NCBI RefSeq assembly: GCF_026242045.1
Contig: NZ_JAPJDO010000047.1
Location: 1-40,782 of the forward strand
From: Mycobacterium pinniadriaticum
GTDB taxonomy: Bacteria > Actinomycetota > Actinomycetes > Mycobacteriales > Mycobacteriaceae
Length of the DNA stretch: 40,782 nt
Direction of reading: 5' to 3'
Shown: positions 17,100 through 24,509 of the stretch, one piece after another
Numbering within the stretch: position 1 is the first letter of the stretch
Layout: the number at the start of each line of letters is the position of its first letter
Made by a program: the position numbers and the translations under genes
Notes under the pieces: model-generated
What the model saw: the letters and a program-made list of their open reading frames with translations, nothing else
What the model was told of the DNA's origin: nothing
Databases searched by the model: none

Positions 17100-18303
17100 C
17101 CTGCCGGCCCCGCTGGCCCGCGCGGCCGACTTTCTGGGCACCGAGCCGGTCCGCGTCGCGGCTGTCCTGCGTCTGCCGCTGATCGTTTTGATCGCGCTGC
17201 TGGTCTACGTCGAGGGCGTCGACCACTGGCTGCCCGCGGTCTATTGGACGGTGTTGATCGTCTATACGGCCACCGCCGCGGTGTGGCTGGCGGTCGTGTT
17301 GCGCAGCCCGCTGCGGTGGTGGTTCGGCTGGGCCTCGACGGCCATCGACGTGGTGGCGGTACTGGCGATGTGCGTCGCCTCCGGCGGTGCCACGTCGTGG
17401 CTGCTGCCCATCTTCTTCCTGATCCCGATCACGGTCTCCTTCCTCGACCGGCCCGAGATCACCGCCCTGATCGGGGCCTGCACCGCGATCGGGTACCTGG
17501 CGGCCTGGATCTTCTACTCCAAGCGTGACGACACGATGGGTTTGCCCGACATCGTCTACGTCCAGGTCGGTTGCCTGGCGTGGCTGGCGTTGGCCACCAC
17601 TGCCCTGTGCCTGGTGCTGGCCCGCCGCCGTGCCCGGGTGCGGGCCCTTCTCGAGGTGCGGCGCAGGCTGGTCTCGGAGTCGATGCAGGCCGACGAGCGC
17701 AACAACCGTCAGCTGTCCGAACAACTGCACGACGGCCCGCTGCAGAACCTGTTGGCCGCACGCCTGGACCTGGAGGACCTGCGCGAACAGCCCACAGCGA
17801 CCGGGTTCGACCGGGTTGACGTGGCGTTGCAGGACGCGATCACCCAGCTGCGCAGCGCGGTCTCGACGCTGCATCCTCAGGTGTTGGCCCAGGTGGGCCT
17901 CGGCGCGGCGTTGCGCGAACTGGTCGGCCAGTACGAAAGGCGCTGGGATGTCAACGTCGACTGCGCCGTGGCCGAGGTTGGCAAACCGGCGTCGCAAGCC
18001 CTGCTCTACCGCGCCGCTCGCGAGCTGTTGGCCAACGCGCACAAGCACTCCCGCGCAACCCGACTGCGAGTTGAGCTGGACCATGCGCCGGGCGTACTGG
18101 TGCTGAGGGTGATCGACAACGGCCTGGGATTCGACCCCGCCATTCTGAACCGCAAGGTCGCCGAGGGGCACATTGGCCTGTCGTCGTTGCTGGTCGGTGT
18201 CGAAGCGATGGGGGGGTCGGTCCAGCTGGTCGACACCCCCGGCGGCGGCACCACGGTCGTCGTGACCGTGCCAGACAGTGACGTTGCCGCTGAGCGAGAC
18301 TAA
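17092..18303 (+). CDS. Membrane sensor histidine kinase (HisKA_3 type)
   Basis: Partner kinase of 403 aa. The N-terminal half (about residues 20-180) is made of five or six membrane helices with no sizeable extracellular loop, so it probably senses something in or near the membrane. The dimerisation/phospho-acceptor region has QLSEQLHDGPLQNLLAARLDLEDL in outline, with His213. The ATPase domain has the N-box ELLANAHKHS, the G1 motif DNGLGFD, GHIGLSSL and GGGTTVVV. The TTG at 17092 is used as the start, overlapping the regulator stop; this fits the compact arrangement, although an alternative start further in would remove the first residues. NarL-family kinases of this form often regulate membrane or envelope responses. 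The signal is unknown. Confidence 0.9.
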   Translation: MSNLPAPLARAADFLGTEPVRVAAVLRLPLIVLIALLVYVEGVDHWLPAVYWTVLIVYTATAAVWLAVVLRSPLRWWFGWASTAIDVVAVLAMCVASGGATSWLLPIFFLIPITVSFLDRPEITALIGACTAIGYLAAWIFYSKRDDTMGLPDIVYVQVGCLAWLALATTALCLVLARRRARVRALLEVRRRLVSESMQADERNNRQLSEQLHDGPLQNLLAARLDLEDLREQPTATGFDRVDVALQDAITQLRSAVSTLHPQVLAQVGLGAALRELVGQYERRWDVNVDCAVAEVGKPASQALLYRAARELLANAHKHSRATRLRVELDHAPGVLVLRVIDNGLGFDPAILNRKVAEGHIGLSSLLVGVEAMGGSVQLVDTPGGGTTVVVTVPDSDVAAERD

Positions 18304-18304
18304 A

Positions 18305-18397
18305 CGTGCCGGTGGTCTCCCCCAGCGTGCCGGTGGTCTCCCCCAGATGGGGGAACTGTGCCGATGTTGACCCTTCTGGCTTGGGGAGATACCGGCC
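18305..18397. repeat. 21-bp tandem repeat with inverted partner, upstream of pntAA
   Basis: A 21-bp unit (key bases GTGCCGGTGGTCTCCCCCAG) occurs twice in direct tandem at 18305-18325 and 18326-18346. The second copy runs into TCCCCCA-GA-TGGGGGA, a tight hairpin. About 35 bases on, CTTGGGGAGATACCGGC (18380-18396) is a diverged inverted copy of the unit, so the whole stretch can fold back on itself. It starts just after the sensor-kinase stop and may act as its terminator. It may also be a member of a dispersed repeat family. Confidence 0.7.
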
Positions 18398-18470
18398 GAT
18401 GCGGTTAGGGTGTCACGAGCGCAGGGGCCTTCCCCGGCGAAATCCACGCTAGGAAGCAGACGCAGGGGTC

Positions 18471-19595
18471 ATGACTGATACGAAGACGGGGTCCGATGTC
18501 GCCGCCGCTGCGGCTCCGACGGTCGGTGTCGTCGCCGAGTCGGGTGCTGATGAGCGCCGGGTGGCGTTGGTGCCCAAGGCGGTGTCGGCACTTGTGGGCA
18601 GTGGTGTGGCGGTGACGGTCGAAGCCGGCGCGGGGGAGCGTGCGTTGCTGCCTGATGAGTTGTATTCCGCGGCCGGCGCCACGATCGGTGATGCGTGGGC
18701 GGCTGATGTGGTGGTCAAGGTTGCCCCGCCCACGCCCGAGGAGGTGGCGCGGCTGCGTTCGGGTCAGACTCTGATCGGCTTTCTGGCTCCGCGCAACGCC
18801 GATAACCAGATCGGCGCGCTCAGGGGGCGGGGGGTGCAGGCGTTCGCGGTGGAGGCGATCCCGCGGATCTCGCGCGCTCAGGTGATGGACGCGTTGTCGT
18901 CGCAGGCCAACGTGGCCGGGTACAAGGCGGTGGTGTTGGCCGCCAGCGAGTCGACGCGGTTTTTCCCGATGCTGACGACCGCGGCCGGCACGGTGAAACC
19001 GGCCAGTGTCCTGGTGCTCGGCGTCGGTGTGGCCGGGTTGCAGGCGCTGGCCACGGCCAAGCGGTTGGGTGCACGCACGACCGGCTATGACGTTCGCCCG
19101 GAGGTGGCCGATCAGGTCCGCTCGGTGGGTGCCCAGTGGCTGGATCTGGGCAGCAGTGCCATCGCTGCGGCGGGCAGCGGGGGTTACGCCCGCGAGCTGA
19201 CCGAGGACGAGCGCGCCCAGCAGCAGAAGACGCTGGAAGCCGCGATCGGTGGGTTCGACGTGGTGATCACGACCGCGCTGGTGCCGGGACGTCCGGCACC
19301 ACGGTTGGTGACCGCTGCCGCCGTGGAGGGTATGAAACCGGGCAGCGTGGTGGTCGACCTGGCCGGTGAGACCGGTGGCAACTGCGAGCTGACCGAGCCG
19401 GGCCGCACCGTGGTCCGCCATGGGGTGACGATCGCTTCGCCGCTGAATCTGCCGGCCACCATGCCCGAGCATGCCAGCGAGTTGTACTCGAAGAACGTGA
19501 CCTCACTGTTGGATCTTCTGATCACTGATGGCGCACTGGCGCCGGACTTCTCCGATGAGGTCGTCGCGGCCTCGTGCGTCACGCGGGAGGCGTAA
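18471..19595 (+). CDS. pntAA: NAD(P) transhydrogenase subunit alpha, part 1
   Basis: Soluble NAD(H)-binding domain I (374 aa) of the membrane transhydrogenase, which transfers hydride between NADH and NADP+ at the cost of the proton gradient and so feeds NADPH to biosynthesis. The family marks are GVVAESGADERRVALVPKAV at the N-terminus, the Rossmann segment VLVLGVGVAGLQALATAKRLGARTTGYDVR in outline, and PLNLPATMPEHASELYSKNV near the end. In this three-gene form, alpha is split and this part has no membrane helices. The ATG at 18471 gives the conserved start. pntAB follows immediately after its stop codon. Confidence 0.95.
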   Translation: MTDTKTGSDVAAAAAPTVGVVAESGADERRVALVPKAVSALVGSGVAVTVEAGAGERALLPDELYSAAGATIGDAWAADVVVKVAPPTPEEVARLRSGQTLIGFLAPRNADNQIGALRGRGVQAFAVEAIPRISRAQVMDALSSQANVAGYKAVVLAASESTRFFPMLTTAAGTVKPASVLVLGVGVAGLQALATAKRLGARTTGYDVRPEVADQVRSVGAQWLDLGSSAIAAAGSGGYARELTEDERAQQQKTLEAAIGGFDVVITTALVPGRPAPRLVTAAAVEGMKPGSVVVDLAGETGGNCELTEPGRTVVRHGVTIASPLNLPATMPEHASELYSKNVTSLLDLLITDGALAPDFSDEVVAASCVTREA

Positions 19596-19931
19596 ATGTA
19601 CGAACAGCTATTGGGCAATCTGGCGATCCTGGTGCTGGCCGGGTTCGTCGGATTCGCGGTTATCTCCAAGGTGCCCAACACACTTCACACGCCGCTGATG
19701 TCGGGTACCAACGCCATCCACGGGATCGTGGTTCTCGGTGCCTTGTTGGTGCTGGGCAATCTGCCCGCTGAGGCGGGTTGGGGTGTGCGGATCATCGCGT
19801 TCGTCGCCCTGGTGTTCGGCACGCTCAACGTGATCGGTGGCTTCCTGGTCACCGACCGCATGCTCGGAATGTTCAAGGGCAAGAAGAAGGCCCTGAATCA
19901 GGATGACGCGAAGGCCGGGGCCGGCAAGTGA
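19596..19931 (+). CDS. pntAB: NAD(P) transhydrogenase subunit alpha, part 2
   Basis: Small membrane subunit of 111 aa with three hydrophobic helices (ILVLAGFVGFAVISKVP, AIHGIVVLGALLVLG and IIAFVALVFGTLNVIGGFLVTDRMLGMF). It supplies part of the proton channel (domain II). VPNTLHTPLMSGTNAIHGIV is the family signature. It starts at the base following the pntAA stop and overlaps pntB by four bases (GTGA), so the three subunits are made in step. The basic C-terminal tail (KGKKKA) is cytoplasmic. Confidence 0.95.
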   Translation: MYEQLLGNLAILVLAGFVGFAVISKVPNTLHTPLMSGTNAIHGIVVLGALLVLGNLPAEAGWGVRIIAFVALVFGTLNVIGGFLVTDRMLGMFKGKKKALNQDDAKAGAGK

Positions 19932-21355
19932 ACTACCTGGTCAACGTTCTCTATATCGTCGCGTTCGCACTGTTCATCCTGGGTCTGTCCGGGCTGACCG
20001 GACCCAAGACCGCGGTGCGCGGCAACTGGATCGCCGCCACCGGTATGGCGATCGCGGTGGTGGCCACCCTGATCAAGGTGCGCGATACCGCGAGCATCAA
20101 CTGGATCTTGATCGTGGCCGGCCTGCTGATCGGCGTGGTGCTGGGTGTGCCGCCGGCCAAGAAGACCAAGATGACCGCGATGCCGCAGCTGGTCGCGTTG
20201 TTCAACGGCGTCGGTGGTGGCACCGTCGCGTTGATTGCATGGGCGGAATTCATTGAGACCGATGGGTTTTCGGTGTTCAAACCGGAGCAGGAGCCCACGG
20301 TGGCGCTGGTCGTGGGATCGTTGTTCGCCGCGATCATCGGCTCGGTGTCGTTCTGGGGTTCGCTGGTGGCCTTCCTGAAGTTGCAGGAGTCGATCCCGAA
20401 GAACGTCGAGAAGACGTTGGTGCGCTCGGCCAAGCTGTTCCAGCTGGCCAACATCGTGCTGCTGGTCGGTGCGGTGGCCGCCGCGGTCTACATCGGTGTG
20501 AACGCCGGGCACGGCAGTCCAGCCTGGCTGATCGTGCTGGTGCTGGCCGGCGTGATGGGGCTGTTCGTGGTGTTCCCCATCGGTGGCGCGGATATGCCGG
20601 TGGTCATCTCGCTGCTCAACGCGCTGACCGGATTGTCAGCGGCGGCAGCGGGTTTGGCGCTCAACAACACCGCGATGATCGTGGCCGGCATGATCGTGGG
20701 CGCCTCCGGCTCGATCCTGACCAACCTGATGGCGGTCGCGATGAACCGGTCCATCCCGGCGATCGTGTTCGGCTCGTTCGGCGGCGCAGACACCGGGGGC
20801 GGGCCGGCCGGCGGGGAGCAGGGCACGGTCAAGGCGACCTCGGCGGCCGACGCGGCCATCCAGATGGCCTATGCCAACCAGGTGATCGTGGTCCCGGGCT
20901 ACGGCCTGGCGGTCGCGCAGGCCCAGCACACCGTCAAGGAGATGGCCGAGATCCTGGAGAGCAAGGGGGTCGAGGTCAAGTACGCCATCCACCCGGTCGC
21001 CGGACGCATGCCCGGGCATATGAACGTGCTGTTGGCCGAGGCTGACGTCGAGTACGACGCGATGAAGGAAATGGACGACATCAACGGCGAATTCGCCCGC
21101 ACCGATGTCACCTTGGTGATCGGCGCCAACGACGTCACCAACCCCGCCGCGCGCAACGACCCCAGCTCACCCATCCATGGGATGCCGATCCTCAACGTCG
21201 ATCAGTCCCGTTCGGTGATTGTGCTCAAACGGTCGATGAGTTCGGGCTACGCCGGCATCGAGAACCCGCTATTCTTCCTCGAGCAGACCTCGATGCTGTT
21301 CGGGGACGCCAAGAAATCAGTCGGCGAAGTCATCGAAGAGCTGAAGGCCCTCTAA
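19928..21355 (+). CDS. pntB: NAD(P) transhydrogenase subunit beta
   Basis: Membrane and NADP(H)-binding subunit of 475 aa. The first 270 residues or so form the remaining transmembrane helices, with PQLVALFNGVGGGTVALIAWAEF near residue 80. The C-terminal domain III binds NADP(H), with VIVVPGYGLAVAQAQHTVKEMAEIL, IHPVAGRMPGHMNVLLAEADVEYD and VIGANDVTNPAARNDPSSPIHGMPIL in outline. All of these are strong family motifs. It starts with GTG overlapping the pntAB stop. A small hairpin follows the stop codon. Together with pntAA and pntAB it forms a complete transhydrogenase. Confidence 0.95.
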   Translation: MNYLVNVLYIVAFALFILGLSGLTGPKTAVRGNWIAATGMAIAVVATLIKVRDTASINWILIVAGLLIGVVLGVPPAKKTKMTAMPQLVALFNGVGGGTVALIAWAEFIETDGFSVFKPEQEPTVALVVGSLFAAIIGSVSFWGSLVAFLKLQESIPKNVEKTLVRSAKLFQLANIVLLVGAVAAAVYIGVNAGHGSPAWLIVLVLAGVMGLFVVFPIGGADMPVVISLLNALTGLSAAAAGLALNNTAMIVAGMIVGASGSILTNLMAVAMNRSIPAIVFGSFGGADTGGGPAGGEQGTVKATSAADAAIQMAYANQVIVVPGYGLAVAQAQHTVKEMAEILESKGVEVKYAIHPVAGRMPGHMNVLLAEADVEYDAMKEMDDINGEFARTDVTLVIGANDVTNPAARNDPSSPIHGMPILNVDQSRSVIVLKRSMSSGYAGIENPLFFLEQTSMLFGDAKKSVGEVIEELKAL

Positions 21356-21358
21356 CGC

Positions 21359-21374
21359 CCAAACCGACGTTTGG
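21359..21374. terminator. Short hairpin after pntB
   Basis: CCAAAC-CGAC-GTTTGG is a perfect six-pair stem starting three bases after the pntB stop. A second weak stem, AGTGC-N7-GCACT, follows near 21385. Together they lie between pntB and the convergent thioesterase stop, as expected for a terminator, but the stems are short. Confidence 0.45.
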
Positions 21375-21401
21375 CCGCGAAAGTGCCAGTGGAGCACTGC
21401 A

Positions 21402-21875
21402 TTACGTCGATCTCGGCGCGCCCAAGCGCACCGCTTCCAACGCGGCCACCCGATCGGCCGGAATCGGCACCGGACCGTCGTCGCCCAGCAGGACCAGCAC
21501 GGTGTCACACACGCCGACACAGTGACCCTCGACGAACAATCCGGTCGACGCCACAAACGAGGTGCGGCCGATCCGCCCGACGCCGGCACCGGTCTGAATG
21601 GTCGCCGGCCAGTGCGCCTCGGCCAGGAAGTGCACGGCGTTTTGTGAGGTGACCAGCCGCAGCCGACGGGTGGTCACATCGTAGATATCGGGAAACAGAC
21701 TCTGGTTCATGGTCGCCCGAGCGTTCTCGTGCAGCGACTCCAGCGCCAGGTTGTTGAGGTGGCCGTTGGCGTCCATATCACCATAACGCGCCTGCACGAC
21801 GTCGATGACGGGGTAGGAATCCAGGCGGAGCCGCATCTCGTGCGGTCGCGCCGCGGTGGTGGTCAAGTCGCTCAC
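21402..21875 (-). CDS. Hotdog-fold acyl-CoA thioesterase (Rv0163-like)
   Basis: Protein of 157 aa with the 4HBT/hotdog thioesterase pattern: RYGDMDANGHLNNLALESLHENAR (catalytic Asp region, about residues 31-54) and later RIGRTSFVASTGLFVEG beta strands. It probably hydrolyses an acyl-CoA thioester in the cytoplasm. The GTG at 21875 overlaps the stop of the LtrA-like gene as GTGA. As I recall, M. tuberculosis carries a similar small gene, Rv0163, just before the Rv0164-mce1R-fadD5 block; here it lies on the minus strand behind a membrane-protein gene. The substrate is unknown. Confidence 0.82.
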   Translation of the reverse strand: MSDLTTTAARPHEMRLRLDSYPVIDVVQARYGDMDANGHLNNLALESLHENARATMNQSLFPDIYDVTTRRLRLVTSQNAVHFLAEAHWPATIQTGAGVGRIGRTSFVASTGLFVEGHCVGVCDTVLVLLGDDGPVPIPADRVAALEAVRLGAPRST

Positions 21876-23020
21876 AAGGCGGTCAGCTTATCGGCTGAGT
21901 GCCGCCAGCTGACCAGGGCCGCGGCCATCACCATGATCACGGCGGCACCCACGAGCGGGTAGGGCAGCAGCGCCGTGCCCACCATCAGCACGGCCAGCAG
22001 CGCGGTTCCGACTGCCTGGACGATGTCGCGACGCCCGGCGTCGAGCACCAGCCAGGTGGCCACCAGGTAGATCGCCAGCGGGACCGTCAGCGTCAGGCCG
22101 GCGACGGTGTGCGGCAGATGGCTCTCGCCGAGATGGATGGCGACGGCGACCTCCACCCCGGCGGAGAAGGCCGCCGCCGAGGCGAAGATGAAGTAGTGCA
22201 GGTAGCCCCAGAAGAACGAGCGTCCCAGCCTCATCGTCTGCTCGTTTTGGGGGCGGTCGAAGTAAATCCACCACATCGAGGCGACGATCACCAGCGCACC
22301 GCCGGCGACCACGATCAGGCTGGTCCGTTCGACGGCGTCGGACAGTCCGCCGATGATCGAGTTCGCCACCGCGAGAATCGATTCGCCGAGCACGATCAAC
22401 GTGAACAGGCCGTAGCGCTCGGCGATGTGGTGATGGTGGTAGCTGGTCACCCGGTGCCGCTCGGCGAGCGGCGCCACCGACAGATCCGCCGCCGTGAGTA
22501 CGACGAACCACCACAGCGGGCCGCCGGTGAGTGCCCACGTCACCCACAACGCCTGGACGACGGTGACCCCGACCGCATAACGCACGCAGGTGCCGCGGTA
22601 GCGCCGATCGGTGATCGCCGCGCGCGTCCACTGGGCGGCCATGGCCACCCGCATGATGACGTAGCCGGCGACGATGGCGCGGAAGTCGAACTCGAGCATC
22701 GCGCGCTGGGCTCCGGCGGCGATCACGAGCGCGCCGGCCATCTGGACGAATGTGGTCAGCCGGTAGAGCCAGTCGTCGGTGTCGTAGGCGCTGGCGAACC
22801 AGGTGAAGTTGACCCAAGCCTGCAGGATCGCGAAGAACACCATCGCGTAGGCGAGCAGGCCCTCAGCGAAGTGTTGCTCTTCCCACAGGTGATGCAGCGC
22901 CCCGGACGCCTGGGAAACGGCGACCACGAAGACGAGGTCGAAAAGAAGCTCTAGCGAGCTCGCCGCACGGTGCGGTTCATCGGGGTCGCGGGCGAACATC
23001 GCCCGCAGGCCGGCCGGCAA
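21872..23020 (-). CDS. Low-temperature-requirement A (LtrA)-family membrane protein
   Basis: Integral membrane protein of 382 aa with about ten to twelve hydrophobic helices. The family signatures are DPDEPHRAASSLELLFDLVFVVAVSQ near the start and HHHHIAERYGLFTLIVLGESILAV in the middle. LtrA was named from a Listeria cold-growth mutant; its biochemical role is not known. The start is uncertain: TTG at 23020 has AAGG just upstream and is bounded by an in-frame stop, while ATG at 22999 has no Shine-Dalgarno sequence. It is coupled to the thioesterase by a GTGA overlap and preceded by the 36-aa ORF, suggesting a three-gene minus-strand unit. The gene is not part of the M. tuberculosis order that I recall. 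Confidence 0.85.
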   Translation of the reverse strand: MPAGLRAMFARDPDEPHRAASSLELLFDLVFVVAVSQASGALHHLWEEQHFAEGLLAYAMVFFAILQAWVNFTWFASAYDTDDWLYRLTTFVQMAGALVIAAGAQRAMLEFDFRAIVAGYVIMRVAMAAQWTRAAITDRRYRGTCVRYAVGVTVVQALWVTWALTGGPLWWFVVLTAADLSVAPLAERHRVTSYHHHHIAERYGLFTLIVLGESILAVANSIIGGLSDAVERTSLIVVAGGALVIVASMWWIYFDRPQNEQTMRLGRSFFWGYLHYFIFASAAAFSAGVEVAVAIHLGESHLPHTVAGLTLTVPLAIYLVATWLVLDAGRRDIVQAVGTALLAVLMVGTALLPYPLVGAAVIMVMAAALVSWRHSADKLTAL

Positions 23021-23039
23021 AGGCCTTCGTCAGGCTGGC

Positions 23040-23150
23040 TCAGACCGGCGGATAGGCGGGCGGCGGGTAAACGCCGCGCAGCGCCCACGGAAGCCAACTG
23101 AAGAAGTACTCGATCTCATCGCTTGCGTCATAATCCGGATTTGGATCCAT
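23040..23150 (-). CDS. 36-aa acidic microprotein with proline tail (Rv0157A-like)
   Basis: A short gene encoding 36 residues, starting MDPNPDYDASDEIEYF, then SWLPWALRGVY and a proline/tyrosine tail ending AYPPV. It has an acidic head, an aromatic amphipathic centre (two Trp, three aromatic residues before them) and a PPPAYPPV tail. A strong Shine-Dalgarno sequence (GGGAGG) lies seven bases before the ATG, and a minus-strand -10-like TAGACT lies at 23185-23190. I recall a short conserved gene annotated Rv0157A in M. tuberculosis between pntB and the same TetR gene, and believe this is its counterpart, but cannot check. Function is unknown. It precedes the LtrA-like gene by 19 bp, so the two may be co-transcribed. 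Confidence 0.75.
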   Translation of the reverse strand: MDPNPDYDASDEIEYFFSWLPWALRGVYPPPAYPPV

Positions 23151-23184
23151 CCGCACACCTCCCAGCGCCTCGCAACTTGTGCAG

Positions 23185-23244
23185 AGTCTAGTCCGCGAGC
23201 CCGTCCCGCGGCACTGGTCATTAAACTACCCAACCAGTTGATAG
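23185..23244. promoter_or_regulatory. Divergent control region with inverted repeats at TetR gene
   Basis: The minus-strand -10 TAGACT (23185-23190) serves the 36-aa gene. For the plus strand, TAAACT at 23222-23227 could be a -10. ACTGGT (23213-23218) and ACCAGT (23233-23238) form a perfect 6-bp inverted repeat around it, and CAAC-CA-GTTG (23231-23240) lies at its right edge. This is a good candidate autoregulatory operator for the following TetR gene, by position and symmetry only. Confidence 0.4.
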
Positions 23245-23282
23245 AGAGCCGGCGTTCGTCGGAAGAGGACAGCGAGGACATC

Positions 23283-23930
23283 ATGCCACCCGAGAACGGG
23301 ATGACCCGGCGCGAAGAGCTGCTGGCGGTCGCCACCAAGCTGTTCGCCGCGCGGGGCTATCACGGCACCAGGATGGATGACGTCGCCGATGTCGTCGGTC
23401 TGAACAAGGCGACGGTGTATCATTACTACGCCAGCAAGTCGCTGATCTTGTTCGACATCTATCGCCGCGCCGCCGACAACACCCTGGAAGCCGTCCACGA
23501 CGACCCATCCTGGACGGCTCGCGAGGCGCTGTACCAGTACACGGTGAAGCTGCTGACCAACATCGCCGAGAACCCCGAGGGCGCGGCGGTGTACTTCCAG
23601 GAGGCGCCCTACATCACCGAGTGGTTCACCGAAGAGCAGGTCGCCGAGATCCGGGAGAAGGAAACCCAGGTCTACGAGCACGTGCACGGACTGATCGACC
23701 GTGGCATCGCCAGTGGCGAGTTCTTCGAGTGCGACACCCACGTGGTGGCGTTGGGCTACATCGGCATGACATTGGGGGCCTACCGCTGGCTGCGTCCCGA
23801 TGGCCGGCGCACCGCCAGGGAGATCGCCGCCGAGTTCAGTACCGCGCTGCTGCGCGGGCTGATTCGGGAGGAGAAGATCCGGGTGGAGTCGCCGTTGGGC
23901 CCGGCGGCGTCCAAGAAAACGCACGCCTGA
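23283..23930 (+). CDS. TetR-family regulator (Rv0158-like)
   Basis: Regulator of 215 aa with the helix-turn-helix at about residues 10-55 (LFAARGYHGTRMDDVADVVGLNKATVYHYYASKS in outline). The ligand domain begins FDIYRRAADNTLEAV, as in KstR2/FadR-like TetR proteins that bind acyl-CoAs. The ATG at 23283 gives a length close to the 214 aa that I recall for Rv0158; a TTG at 23238 would add residues lying over the probable operator. GAGGA lies upstream. It is divergent from the microprotein-LtrA-thioesterase unit and could control it. Regulation by an acyl-CoA is inferred from family resemblance only. Confidence 0.85.
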   Translation: MPPENGMTRREELLAVATKLFAARGYHGTRMDDVADVVGLNKATVYHYYASKSLILFDIYRRAADNTLEAVHDDPSWTAREALYQYTVKLLTNIAENPEGAAVYFQEAPYITEWFTEEQVAEIREKETQVYEHVHGLIDRGIASGEFFECDTHVVALGYIGMTLGAYRWLRPDGRRTAREIAAEFSTALLRGLIREEKIRVESPLGPAASKKTHA

Positions 23931-23973
23931 CGGCTCTGCCGACCGACGATGCGGGCGGTCCGGTACGGCTCGA

Positions 23974-23979
23974 TAGACT
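23974..23979 (+). promoter_or_regulatory. -10 element for a leaderless SRPBCC message
   Basis: TAGACT ends six bases before the ATG at 23986, and no Shine-Dalgarno sequence is present. The arrangement predicts transcription starting at or next to the start codon. The gene is therefore probably transcribed separately from the TetR gene 55 bp upstream. Confidence 0.5.
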
Positions 23980-23985
23980 CGGCCA

Positions 23986-24429
23986 ATGCCGCTCGTCAGC
24001 AAAACCGTTGAGGTCAACGCCGATGCCGCTGCGATCCTGCGCATCGTCGCCGATTTCGAGAAGTATCCGGAGTGGAACGACGAGGCAAAGGCCGTCTACA
24101 TCCTGGCGCGCTACGACGATGGCCGGCCCAGTCAGTTACGGCTCGACATGGAGATCCAGGGCCAGTCGGGCACCTTCATCCAGGCCGTGTACTACCCGGG
24201 TGACGCCCAGATCCAGACCGTGCTGCAGCAGGGTGAGGTGTTCACCAAACAGGATCAGCTGTTCTCGGTCGTGGCGATGGGTCCGTCGAGTCTGCTGACG
24301 GTGGACCTCGAGGTCGAGACCTCACTGCCGGTTCCGGACATGATGGTCAAGAAGCTGGTCAACGACGTGCTCGAACATTTGGCCAACAACCTCAAAGCGC
24401 GCGCCGAGCAGCTCGCCGCGAACTCCTAG
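23986..24429 (+). CDS. SRPBCC / polyketide-cyclase-like protein (Rv0164, TB18.5-like)
   Basis: Small cytoplasmic protein of 147 aa of the START/SRPBCC lipid-binding fold, with the opening VSKTVEVNADAAAILRIVADFEKYPEWNDEAKAVYIL that is typical of the mycobacterial coenzyme Q-binding/cyclase-dehydrase group. The C-terminal helix (KKLVNDVLEHLANNLKARAEQL) is the long alpha helix that closes the hydrophobic pocket. As I recall, M. tuberculosis Rv0164 (TB18.5) has the same position immediately before mce1R. Its ligand is unknown; a role near the Mce1 lipid importer is suggested only by neighbourhood. It is convergent with mce1R, with a long hairpin between the two. Confidence 0.87.
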   Translation: MPLVSKTVEVNADAAAILRIVADFEKYPEWNDEAKAVYILARYDDGRPSQLRLDMEIQGQSGTFIQAVYYPGDAQIQTVLQQGEVFTKQDQLFSVVAMGPSSLLTVDLEVETSLPVPDMMVKKLVNDVLEHLANNLKARAEQLAANS

Positions 24430-24442
24430 TCCCCTGGCCAGC

Positions 24443-24490
24443 AGACGCAGACTCGCATTGTTCTGGGCGAAATCATGCGAGTTTGTGTCT
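24443..24490. terminator. 15-bp hairpin between convergent SRPBCC and mce1R
   Basis: AGACGCAGACTCGCA pairs with TGCGAGTTTGTGTCT around an 18-base loop. Thirteen pairs are Watson-Crick and the other two become G-U in plus-strand RNA. It lies midway between the two convergent stop codons. The AGACGCA word resembles terminator-like palindromes that I have seen repeated in mycobacterial genomes. Confidence 0.7.
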
Positions 24491-24509
24491 GTTCGCGGAC
24501 AAGGATCGG

